Origin: an uncultured bacterium | Lineage (GTDB): Bacteria > Calescibacteriota > Calescibacteriia > Calescibacteriales > Calescibacteriaceae | Direction: 5' to 3' | Assembly (NCBI GenBank): GCA_938036315.1 | Contig: CALHPK010000007.1 | Span: 52,876 to 116,875, forward strand | DNA length: 64,000 nt | Part shown: in pieces, positions 17,619 to 24,627 of the stretch | Layout of the letters: every line of letters begins with the position of its first letter | Position numbering within the stretch: position 1 is the stretch's first letter | Notes under the pieces: generated by a model | The model's database searches: none | Seen by the model: the letters and a program-made list of their open reading frames with translations, nothing else | What the model was told of the DNA's origin: nothing | Translations under genes and position numbers: made by a program

Positions 17619-17903
17619 TCACCCCCTCTTAAACATTCTCAACATTCTGTCTGTAACAACAAAACCTCCGAACACATTTATCGAAGCAAACGTAACAGCC
17701 AGAACTCCCATAATCTCTGCCTCCAAGGTTCTCCCTGCACCTGCAGCTACAATTGAACCAACCAGAGTGATTCCACTTATCGCATTCGAACCCGACATCA
17801 ATGGTGTGTGAAGTAAAGGTGGGACTTTTGAAATTATCTCTAACCCCTCCAAAAGTGCAAGCGCAAAAATCATCAATCCAATAGTAATAACTTGAGCCTC
17901 CAT
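17619..17903 (-). CDS. pntA2: NAD(P) transhydrogenase subunit alpha, part 2 (membrane)
   Basis: This small hydrophobic protein of 94 residues has three membrane helices and the family string PPLLHTPLMSGSNAISGITLVGSIV. It is the membrane part of the split alpha subunit (PntA-2) of proton-translocating transhydrogenase. The ATG at 17903 is preferred over the GTG at 17933 because the protein then starts MEAQVITIGLMIFALALLEG, as homologues do. It is adjacent to pntB in the expected order. The gene for PntA-1, the NAD(H)-binding domain I, is normally just upstream, but here purD follows on the opposite strand. Confidence 0.9.
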   Translation of the reverse strand: MEAQVITIGLMIFALALLEGLEIISKVPPLLHTPLMSGSNAISGITLVGSIVAAGAGRTLEAEIMGVLAVTFASINVFGGFVVTDRMLRMFKRG

Positions 17904-18026
17904 ATTACGTATAACTTTTTGTCTCAATTCCACACTTATATGTTTTTCTGAAAAAACACAGAAATGATAAAAACTTCTAAAGAAAAAAATTTCTTAACAT
18001 AACATAAATAAATGGAATAAACATTT

Positions 18027-18050
18027 ATAAACTACACGATAAACTACACG
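18027..18050 (+). repeat. Two 12-nt tandem repeats upstream of purD
   Basis: ATAAACTACACG occurs twice in direct succession (18027-18038, 18039-18050), and a partial third copy (TAAACTACTAT) follows at about 18069. They lie just before the purD -10-like hexamer TATACT (18079-18084) and could be operator half-sites (inference). Confidence 0.6.
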
Positions 18051-18078
18051 TAAAACCCCAAAATAAGCTAAACTACTA

Positions 18079-18084
18079 TATACT
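18079..18084 (+). promoter_or_regulatory. -10 hexamer TATACT of purD, leaderless arrangement
   Basis: TATACT ends eight bases before the purD ATG at 18093, so transcription would begin at or next to the start codon. No Shine-Dalgarno exists. No clear -35 element was seen; the tandem repeats occupy that area. Confidence 0.5.
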
Positions 18085-18092
18085 GTTGGAAT

Positions 18093-19346
18093 ATGAGAAT
18101 TCTTGTTTTAGGTAGTGGTGGAAGGGAACACGCAATCGGATGGAAATTAAAAAAAGATTATAAAGAAGCAGAATTCTTTTTCGCCCCCGGAAATGCCGGA
18201 ACAGAAAAATTGGGACTTAATCTCTCAATAAATCCCAATGATCCCTACGAAGTAGCTTCAGTGTGTAGCGAACTCAAAATCGATTTAGTATTTCCAGGTC
18301 CCGAAAATCCACTATCCTATGGAGTAAAGGATATTCTTGAAAAAGAAGGTAAGATGTGTTTCGGACCGAGCCAATCAGCTGCTCAGCTTGAAGCCTCAAA
18401 ATCCTTCGCAAAGAAGATCATGGAAGAAGCCAGAATACCCACCGCTCCTTTCAAGATATATACCCTGGATGACTTCAAAAGCGGGAAGCTCAATCCTGAA
18501 AAAATAAAAACCCCCATTGTCATAAAAGCTTCAGGACTTTGCGCCGGAAAAGGAACATTTGTCTGCAAAGCATCTACCGATGTGCAAACAGCACTGGAGA
18601 AAATCTTTATAAAAAGAGAATTTGGAGATCAAGGAAACGAAATCATAGTTGAAGAATTTCTCGAAGGTGAAGAAATATCCTATTTTGCTCTGTGTAGTAA
18701 CAACGAATTCAGATTTATCGGATTCGCCAGAGATTACAAAAGACTTATGGATAACGACCAAGGTCCCAATACAGGAGGTATGGGTGCATACACACCAGTA
18801 GAATACGGAACTGAGGAACTCAGAAACAAAATTGAAAAATACATCGTATCACCCTTAATGGAAGAACTCCACAGAAGAAAAATTCTGTACACCGGTATCT
18901 TATACATCGGAATAATGATACACAAAAATACTCCCTACGTCCTTGAATTCAATGTAAGATTGGGAGATCCAGAAGCTCAGGTTATACTCCCGTGCATCAA
19001 GGATAACTTTGCAGATATTGTGATACAAGCATCAGAAGGGAAACTTCCACAGAGAATAAACTCAGAGGGTTCTGCTTTATGTATCGTTATGGCATCACAA
19101 GGATACCCAGACAAATACAAAAAGGGGGTCGAAATAAAAATAAAAGGAGAAGAAGAATCAGATGAGTTCATTATTTTCCATGCTGGGACGAAAAGAGATA
19201 ATGGTAAAATCGTGTCATCAGGCGGAAGGGTCTTGAATGTAGTTGGGCTCGGGAAAACTAAGTATGAAGCTAAGCTAAACGCTTACAATAAGATAAAAGA
19301 CATAAATTTTGAGGGAGCCCACTTTAGAAAAGATATAGGTAGTTAA
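18093..19346 (+). CDS. purD: Phosphoribosylamine-glycine ligase
   Basis: GAR synthetase joins glycine to phosphoribosylamine in purine synthesis, a cytoplasmic ATP-grasp enzyme. The start is MRILVLGSGGREHAIGWKL, the family's diagnostic N-terminus. Further signatures are DLVFPGPENPLSYG, IVIKASGLCAGKGT (ATP-grasp), VEEFLEGEEIS, DNDQGPNTGGMGAY and VLEFNVRLGDPEAQ (metal-binding N-x-R-x-G-D-P-E). The length of 417 is typical. Other purine genes are absent from the window. The last four bases overlap the convergent universal stress protein gene. Confidence 0.96.
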   Translation: MRILVLGSGGREHAIGWKLKKDYKEAEFFFAPGNAGTEKLGLNLSINPNDPYEVASVCSELKIDLVFPGPENPLSYGVKDILEKEGKMCFGPSQSAAQLEASKSFAKKIMEEARIPTAPFKIYTLDDFKSGKLNPEKIKTPIVIKASGLCAGKGTFVCKASTDVQTALEKIFIKREFGDQGNEIIVEEFLEGEEISYFALCSNNEFRFIGFARDYKRLMDNDQGPNTGGMGAYTPVEYGTEELRNKIEKYIVSPLMEELHRRKILYTGILYIGIMIHKNTPYVLEFNVRLGDPEAQVILPCIKDNFADIVIQASEGKLPQRINSEGSALCIVMASQGYPDKYKKGVEIKIKGEEESDEFIIFHAGTKRDNGKIVSSGGRVLNVVGLGKTKYEAKLNAYNKIKDINFEGAHFRKDIGS

Positions 19347-19795
19347 TCTTTGACAACTAAAACGGGAATACTGCTTTTTACTACAACTTTTTGAGCAACC
19401 GAGCCAAGTAAGAATGCAATAGAGGACTTTGACCTGCTTCCCACAGCTATCAGATCACACTTGAGCTTCTCTGCCTCCTCAATTATTTTAGCTGGTGGCT
19501 CTCCTACTCTGTAAAACACTTGAGCTTTTCTTCCTTTTCTTTGCAAAATTTTTTCTGCCCTACTGAGCAGTTTTTCTGCATGCTTTTTATGTATCTCAAG
19601 AATATTATTTTCAAGCTCCTGAATATTACCCGGCCAAATAAGAGCGATATCAATCCTTGTCGGCCATGTTATTTCATCTTTATCTATGACATAAATTACA
19701 TTTATTTTCGTATCGGGTTTAGCAAGCTCACAAGCTTTGAGCAAAGCCTTCTGAGATGCTCTTGATCCATCATAAGCTACAAGAATTCTTTTCAT
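19343..19795 (-). CDS. Universal stress protein (UspA family)
   Basis: This 150-residue alpha/beta protein has the Usp fold: RILVAYDGSRASQKALLKACELA at the start and LIAVGSRSKSSIAFLLGSVAQKVV near the end. The ATP-binding pattern is G-x2-G-x9-G-S/T; here the second glycine is Ser, so nucleotide binding may be altered, but the final GS is kept. A TAACAT hexamer (19802-19807) lies 6 nt before the ATG, suggesting leaderless initiation, and a 14-bp tandem repeat is further upstream. Confidence 0.88.
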   Translation of the reverse strand: MKRILVAYDGSRASQKALLKACELAKPDTKINVIYVIDKDEITWPTRIDIALIWPGNIQELENNILEIHKKHAEKLLSRAEKILQRKGRKAQVFYRVGEPPAKIIEEAEKLKCDLIAVGSRSKSSIAFLLGSVAQKVVVKSSIPVLVVKD

Positions 19796-19840
19796 TTTTT
19801 TATGTTATCTTTCGCCAAAACTCAATTTAGTAATTTCAGT

Positions 19841-19868
19841 ATAATTTTACAATAATAATTTTACAATA
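19841..19868 (-). repeat. Two 14-nt perfect tandem repeats upstream of the Usp gene
   Basis: ATAATTTTACAATA occurs at 19841-19854 and again at 19855-19868. The position is 46-73 bases before the Usp start, where an activator or repressor could bind (inference). The interval 19796-20306 otherwise shows no convincing gene. Confidence 0.55.
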
Positions 19869-20218
19869 CAAAATCACATATGAGCAAATTAGATTGTATA
19901 TATAGGTAAATCAAGCTATTGATTCGTATGGAGAAAAGAGCAAAATTAAATAGAAAAATGGGAAAGCGAAAAAAATGTGAGCAATAAAAAAATTGAAATC
20001 AAGAGCAAGAGAAAATACTGTAATGAATTTTTATAATTTAGTTTAGGTAATTGTTTGACGGGGTGATATAGATTGATGACGGGGGCATATTCAATAGGGG
20101 GGATTTGTAGGGGCGGAGTAATAGAGATTTATCTATCCCTTTTATTATTCTTTTTTGTAGCTTCACAATCCTTTTGGCATATATCTTTAGCTAAGCTAAC
20201 TATTACTTATTCAACTTT

Positions 20219-20243
20219 ATCGGATAAAATCCGATTATATAAT
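20219..20243 (+). promoter_or_regulatory. Palindrome plus -10 hexamer before the alpha/beta hydrolase gene
   Basis: A 7-bp inverted repeat, ATCGGAT-AAA-ATCCGAT (20219-20235), abuts TATAAT at 20238-20243. Position and symmetry suit an operator overlapping a promoter for the hydrolase gene at 20307; the transcript would have a leader of about 55 nt with an AAGGAGA ribosome site. Confidence 0.45.
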
Positions 20244-20306
20244 ATTATGAATAAAAATTTTTCTTTAAGCACAAAAACACTAAATTAAAATAAGGAGAAG
20301 AAAAAA

Positions 20307-21098
20307 ATGAAGAATTTAGCAAAAGATATATTCAGTTTCATCTCCTTGATTGCTGAAAGAGAAAAAAGAGACTATATAAAAAAGTCCTTATTCCCAAACT
20401 GGAGAGTATCAGATGAAAGCTTTTCACTACCAAGAACCGGAAGGATCCCTGTGATAGTCATTCAGGGATACCTTATGAAAAGAGAATCTATGGTTGAAAT
20501 TGATAATGCACTTCGTGATGCAGGCTTTATTCCTATCCTATTCCACTTAAAAAGACTCGGTCAAGATAAGGGAATAGAAGAACTTGCAGGAGAGCTCAGA
20601 TTATATCTTGAAATATTCTTCAGAAACAATTTTAATGGTATGAGAAGAACGATAAGAATTCCTGCCATAGGTTTTTCAATGGGAGGGGTTATACTTCATT
20701 ATATCAGCAGAGCTATGGATGGAGCCTCTTTCATTGACAGAGTGATTACCATTGCTTCTCCTGTTAACGGACTCAAGTACACTTTATTTGCACTCCCTCT
20801 TAAGAATTTGATAAGATTTCTACGAGCGGCATATGATCTGTGGGAAGGGTCTGAGTTCATAAGAAAGCTCAAAAAAAAGCCCTATCCTCCATCCTGTTTC
20901 TTTGTATCTATATCATCTGAGAGAGATTGGATGGCGCCTCCTTCCGCTTGCACCTTACCGACCTTACCAAATACCAGAAATATAATTTTTTCAGAGATGT
21001 TTCATTCTGATTTACCCTTCTCAAAGAAAATAAAAGATACAGTTATGGATCTTCTCCTCCAGACTGAAACAACCAAGGAATTTCTCAGATATTTCTAA
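20307..21098 (+). CDS. Alpha/beta-hydrolase, lipase-like
   Basis: The 263-residue protein carries the nucleophile elbow IGFSMGGV with Ser124 and an oxyanion-type segment VIVIQGYLMKRESM near residue 50. ITIASPVNG after the elbow is typical of triacylglycerol lipase/PGAP1-like hydrolases that release acyl groups. Later Asp and His residues (SSERDWMAPP, EMFHSDLPF) are candidates for the rest of the triad. No signal peptide is seen, so it is probably cytoplasmic. A good Shine-Dalgarno, AAGGAGA, lies upstream. It precedes dnaA but is separated from it by a 159-bp gap with its own signals. Confidence 0.78.
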   Translation: MKNLAKDIFSFISLIAEREKRDYIKKSLFPNWRVSDESFSLPRTGRIPVIVIQGYLMKRESMVEIDNALRDAGFIPILFHLKRLGQDKGIEELAGELRLYLEIFFRNNFNGMRRTIRIPAIGFSMGGVILHYISRAMDGASFIDRVITIASPVNGLKYTLFALPLKNLIRFLRAAYDLWEGSEFIRKLKKKPYPPSCFFVSISSERDWMAPPSACTLPTLPNTRNIIFSEMFHSDLPFSKKIKDTVMDLLLQTETTKEFLRYF

Positions 21099-21110
21099 TT
21101 CTTTTGAAAC

Positions 21111-21131
21111 TTTTCAACAACTTGTTGAAAA
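21111..21131. repeat. Perfect inverted repeat upstream of dnaA
   Basis: Arms TTTTCAACAA and TTGTTGAAAA flank a single C. The left arm plus CTT (TTTTCAACAACTT) recurs at 22419-22431 inside the DnaA-box cluster downstream of dnaA. It may be an origin-associated protein site or a weak terminator of the hydrolase gene. Confidence 0.5.
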
Positions 21132-21257
21132 TTCAGAAAATTTTTCGGAAAATGTAAAAACACAAGAGAGAAACAATAAAAATTCACTCTACCTCTGAAA
21201 AATAGGGTAGAATTTAGTGATGATTTTTTTTAAACTAAAATCGGAGGTGAAAGCATC

Positions 21258-22325
21258 ATGTTGAATCACCTTTTCTCAATCGACAGGAGATATACCTTCG
21301 CAAATTTCATAGTAGGAGAAAATAATAAAGGAGCTAAATTAGCATCTATGGAGATAGCAAAGGGGATGTCCAGAACAAATTTACTTTATATATGGAGTCA
21401 AAGCGGACTTGGGAAAACTCACCTTCTGCATGCCATAGGAAATGAAATAATAGATTCTCAAATAAGCTCCAGAGTTATATACGTACCATCTAACGAATTT
21501 ATGAGAGAGTTCACAACCGCATCTTCCAACAATGTTGTGTCTGAATTCAGAAGAAAATATAGAGATATGTGTGATGTGCTTTTGCTTGATGATTTAAATC
21601 TCCTTGAGCCCGAGGGAAGATCAGCTACAAGAGAAGAAATTTTTGAAACCGTCAACTACTTACTTATAACAAAAAAAAGAATTGTTATAACTTCCGATAA
21701 ACCCCCGCACTCACTGAGAAATTTTGAAGGTAAACTTATCTCACGACTTCAGTGGGGTAGAGTCATAGAAATAAAACCACCTCCTTTTGAAGTTAGAGTC
21801 GCCATACTGAAGGCAAAATGCGCTGAAAGAGGATACAAAGTCCCAGATGAAGTCATCTACTACATAGCTGAAAAAATATCCGGAAATGTCAGATGGTTAG
21901 AGGGAGCACTAGAAACCATCGTAATGTTCTCAGAAATAGAAGATAGAACACCAGATTTAGATATAGCAGAAAGGGCTCTGTCGCAACTCAATATTCCACT
22001 GAAAAATGTTGATGCCAATAAAATTATAGAATATACCGCAAAATTTTTTAATCTTTCACCCAAGGAAATTCAAAGTCCAAGACGGAAGAAAAATATATCC
22101 ATGGCAAGACAGATAGCAATATATCTGTGCAGGGAAATGCTCAACCTCTCAACAACAGAACTCGGGAGAATATTTGGCAACAGAGATCACTCTACAATAA
22201 TCTATGCTATCGAAAGAATAAAGCAAGAGAAAGAGAGAAACTCTTCAGTACAGATGGTTCTGAATTCTGTAAGAGAAGAAATTCTCGGTGAAAGTTCTCG
22301 CCTTAACGGTAAATACAGATATTAA
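21258..22325 (+). CDS. dnaA: Chromosomal replication initiator DnaA lacking domains I-II
   Basis: DnaA binds origin boxes and melts DNA. Domain III starts at residue 11 (RRYTFANFIVGENNKGA). Walker A is SQSGLGKT (47-54; first Gly is Ser), Walker B is DVLLLDD (106-112), sensor I is VITSDKPP, the arginine-finger region is KLISRL (159-164). Domain IV has the box-reading signature GNRDHST (307-313). Length is 355 against about 450: the N-terminal DnaB-binding domain I and linker II are absent. The start is well supported by GGAGGTGA eight bases upstream of the ATG, so this is not a mis-start. DnaA boxes follow immediately after the stop. Confidence 0.95.
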   Translation: MLNHLFSIDRRYTFANFIVGENNKGAKLASMEIAKGMSRTNLLYIWSQSGLGKTHLLHAIGNEIIDSQISSRVIYVPSNEFMREFTTASSNNVVSEFRRKYRDMCDVLLLDDLNLLEPEGRSATREEIFETVNYLLITKKRIVITSDKPPHSLRNFEGKLISRLQWGRVIEIKPPPFEVRVAILKAKCAERGYKVPDEVIYYIAEKISGNVRWLEGALETIVMFSEIEDRTPDLDIAERALSQLNIPLKNVDANKIIEYTAKFFNLSPKEIQSPRRKKNISMARQIAIYLCREMLNLSTTELGRIFGNRDHSTIIYAIERIKQEKERNSSVQMVLNSVREEILGESSRLNGKYRY

Positions 22326-22330
22326 CCCCT

Positions 22331-22474
22331 TGTGGAAAACTTGTGGAAAACCTGTAGAAAACATATGGTGAAAATGTGGAAAAATTTGTTTAAAAACCCC
22401 CCGATTTTTCCACAGAAATTTTCAACAACTTTTCCCACATCACTTTTAACAGAAATTCCACAAATTTTTCCATA
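22331..22474. other. Probable chromosomal origin (oriC): DnaA-box cluster
   Basis: Four 9-mers match the DnaA-box consensus TTWTNCACA: TGTGGAAAA at 22331-22339, 22342-22350 and 22375-22383, and TTTTCCACA at 22406-22414. Near-matches are TGTAGAAAA (22353-22361), TTTCCCACA (22431-22439) and TTTTCCATA (22466-22474). The downstream stretch 22600-22720 is very AT-rich and could be the unwinding element. Position next to dnaA, the strand-composition change and the parS cluster support an origin. No experiment is implied. Confidence 0.82.
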
Positions 22475-22545
22475 CCAACTCCCCTTTCCCTACAAGCCAA
22501 AAACAGCTTTTCATCTGAAAAATCCCCCCCTATATATATCTTCAT
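22390..22545 (-). CDS. Possible 51-residue small protein overlapping the DnaA boxes
   Basis: An ATG at 22545 is preceded by AAAGGAG at good spacing. The frame reads MKIYIGGDFSDEKLFLACRE and continues with Lys, Val, Leu and Trp to a stop at 22390. Two of the DnaA boxes and near-boxes fall inside the frame. I recognise no family. It could be a real small gene, or a chance frame in an unusually structured sequence; the good Shine-Dalgarno favours the former moderately. Confidence 0.35.
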   Translation of the reverse strand: MKIYIGGDFSDEKLFLACRERGVGMEKFVEFLLKVMWEKLLKISVEKSGGF

Positions 22546-22724
22546 TATTTCTCCTTTCGGAATATAAAGGCTTTTTATATAATTAGGGTCACAAAACACA
22601 AAGCATAAATATATAGGTACAGCAATAATAGCAGTAAATGAAAAGCTAAAATACTAAAAATTCAAAATAGACATAATATTGAGATGATGATTATACCAGA
22701 AGAGTAGATATACATTACTACTGT

Positions 22725-23699
22725 ATGATGAAGGTAGGAATATTCTTAAATCCTCTTTCGGGAAGAACTAAATATGGCTTTTTTGCTATAGAAAGATTCA
22801 AGATGATATTTGAAAAGTATCTGGAAAAACAGCATATTTTCGAGTTTGTAGAAGCACAATCAGTCGAAGACATTCCCCAAAAAATCGAGTACCTTCTCAA
22901 TTTTGATATAATTGCCATAGTTGGAGGGGATGGAACTATAAAGAACTTTTTAGATTACTTCATTCCGCTCTCATCTGGAAAGCAAGATATTCCATTCATC
23001 ATTCCCATAGGGGCTGGTTCTTTAAATGTAGTCCAGAAGAATATTTTCCCAGCTCAAAGAATAGGTACAGCACCAAGGTTCATATGTAGTATAGCAAATA
23101 TGTTCCAGGGAAAAAAAGAAATACCCCCTCAGTTTATAAAGAATACCAATGTTTTACAATTCAGAGAATCGGGATTCACTCATTATGGATTTATGTTCGG
23201 AAATGGTACTATTTATAAAGCTATGAAGCTTTATTATGAAAAAGGGGTTGGAGCAGAAAAATCTTTATTGTTGATGCTTGAACTGATCTTATCTATCATA
23301 ATTGGAAGTAGAAGATCCTCGTACTTTACAAAATTCATAAAATCTGAGATTGTAATAGATGGAAGAAGATATCCTTATGACGTATCTTTAGCTTCTCTTG
23401 CCAGTGTTTTCAGAAAGATGATTCTTTTCACCAAGCCATTTATTAGAAAAGTTCTGGATACTAAAGAATTCTTCTTTGCAGTGTATGGCGATAGACCGTT
23501 TACACTTGCCATGAACTTCTTCCAGATAGCTTTGGGCAAGAAAGTTTTAGACAGATCATTCAACGGGAGTGCAAAGGTAGTTAAGATGTCTTTTGAAGGT
23601 GGATACACTGTAGACGGGGAAATCTTTGAGAGAAAAGAAACTGAACTTGAGATAACTTTGGGACCTCAAATTCCGTTTCTTACTACGCATAAGTTATGA
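22725..23699 (+). CDS. Diacylglycerol kinase family lipid kinase
   Basis: The 324-residue protein has the DAGK catalytic domain: VGIFLNPLSGR at the N-terminus, the glycine-rich nucleotide loop AIVGGDGTIKNFLDYF (about residues 63-78), and IPIGAGSLNVV. The C-terminal part has the KVVKMSFEGGYTVDGEIFE pattern of YegS/DgkB-like lipid kinases. It would phosphorylate diacylglycerol, a sphingoid base or a similar lipid at the membrane. It is the first gene after the origin on the right side. The last six bases overlap convergent truA. Confidence 0.85.
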   Translation: MMKVGIFLNPLSGRTKYGFFAIERFKMIFEKYLEKQHIFEFVEAQSVEDIPQKIEYLLNFDIIAIVGGDGTIKNFLDYFIPLSSGKQDIPFIIPIGAGSLNVVQKNIFPAQRIGTAPRFICSIANMFQGKKEIPPQFIKNTNVLQFRESGFTHYGFMFGNGTIYKAMKLYYEKGVGAEKSLLLMLELILSIIIGSRRSSYFTKFIKSEIVIDGRRYPYDVSLASLASVFRKMILFTKPFIRKVLDTKEFFFAVYGDRPFTLAMNFFQIALGKKVLDRSFNGSAKVVKMSFEGGYTVDGEIFERKETELEITLGPQIPFLTTHKL

Positions 23700-24443
23700 T
23701 TTCTTTATAATTTCTTTTTTGTATTTGATTTGTGTGAGGTACAATCCACAGGGAGGTGCAGTGAAAAGAACTTTACCTTTACCATCGAATAAATCCACAA
23801 ACTCTTCTTGAGTCATTTTTTTTAGTCCGACCATAAGGAGTGCTCCGACTATGTTTCTGACCATATATCTGAGGAAGCTTTTCGCTTTTATGCTGTAGAT
23901 TATGAGTTTGCCTTTGTGGATAAGTTTTGATTCTAAAATGAATCTGCGTGTGCTTTTTTCTTTTTCAGGTGTGAAGGTTGAGAAATCTAATTCTTTCTCT
24001 TTGAGGAATTCAGCGCTTTTTATCATTGCTTGGATATCAAGTTCGTTTTTCACAAAGAGTGCAAGATTTCTCAAAAATGGGATCGGATCAGAGTTTATTA
24101 TGATGTATTTATATGTTTTTTCATTTGGGGTTTTGCGGGCATCAAAATCTTCAGGGGCTTCCCATGATTTCAGTACTTTTATATCATCTGGCAGGACCGA
24201 ATTCAGAGCAAATTTGAATCTTTCGGCGGGGATTTCCGAAGTTGTGAAGAAGTTTGCAATTTGCCCTATGGCGTGAACTCCGGCATCAGTTCTTGAAGCT
24301 CCATGGGGGAGTATATCCTCCATTGTAATTTTGTGTATTGCCTTTTTGACTTCTCCTTGGATAGTTCTGACGCCTTTTTGAATTTGCCACCCACTATAGT
24401 TTGTGCCCACATAACAGAGCTTTAAACCTATATTCCTTTTCAT
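23694..24443 (-). CDS. truA: tRNA pseudouridine synthase A
   Basis: TruA isomerises uridines 38-40 of tRNA anticodon arms. The catalytic Asp53 lies in GASRTDAGVHAIGQIANF. Other family strings are KLCYVGTNYSGWQIQKG at the start and FLRYMVRNIVGALLMVG near the C-terminus. The 249-residue length is typical. A TATAAT hexamer at 24449-24454 ends only five bases before the ATG, a strong leaderless case. A parS site follows upstream at 24472. Confidence 0.95.
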   Translation of the reverse strand: MKRNIGLKLCYVGTNYSGWQIQKGVRTIQGEVKKAIHKITMEDILPHGASRTDAGVHAIGQIANFFTTSEIPAERFKFALNSVLPDDIKVLKSWEAPEDFDARKTPNEKTYKYIIINSDPIPFLRNLALFVKNELDIQAMIKSAEFLKEKELDFSTFTPEKEKSTRRFILESKLIHKGKLIIYSIKAKSFLRYMVRNIVGALLMVGLKKMTQEEFVDLFDGKGKVLFTAPPCGLYLTQIKYKKEIIKKS

Positions 24444-24471
24444 ATCATATTATATTCAGGTATTAATGTAA

Positions 24472-24487
24472 TGTTCCTCGTGGAACA
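24472..24487. other. parS: parS site 1 (variant)
   Basis: TGTTCCTCGTGGAACA matches the 16-bp ParB-binding palindrome with one arm change (T for A at the core). It lies between truA and the antiporter gene. Confidence 0.75.
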
Positions 24488-24603
24488 TTACACATTTCGG
24501 GTCTCTTCCTATTTTGTTTTGTTTTATCTTTTTTTCTTTTAAGAATTTAAAATATAACATAATGTTTACAGAAGCGTTACACGATACAATTTGTTTGAAT
24601 TAA

Positions 24604-24619
24604 TGTTTCACGTGGAACA
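24604..24619. other. parS: parS site 2 (canonical)
   Basis: TGTTTCACGTGGAACA is identical to the reverse complement of the canonical Bacillus parS 16-mer. It lies in the truA/antiporter intergenic space, downstream of both reading directions relative to oriC. Confidence 0.92.
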
Positions 24620-24627
24620 TAAAAAGG

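Noticed and set aside
20073-20288. 71-codon frame upstream of the alpha/beta hydrolase
   Set aside because: No clear Shine-Dalgarno, a poorly protein-like sequence, and it overlaps the palindrome/-10 element that better explains the region.
22600-22724. DnaA-trio-like runs (ATA ATA GCA GTA) in the AT-rich region
   Set aside because: They are more than 100 bases from the nearest consensus box, whereas trios should sit next to a box.
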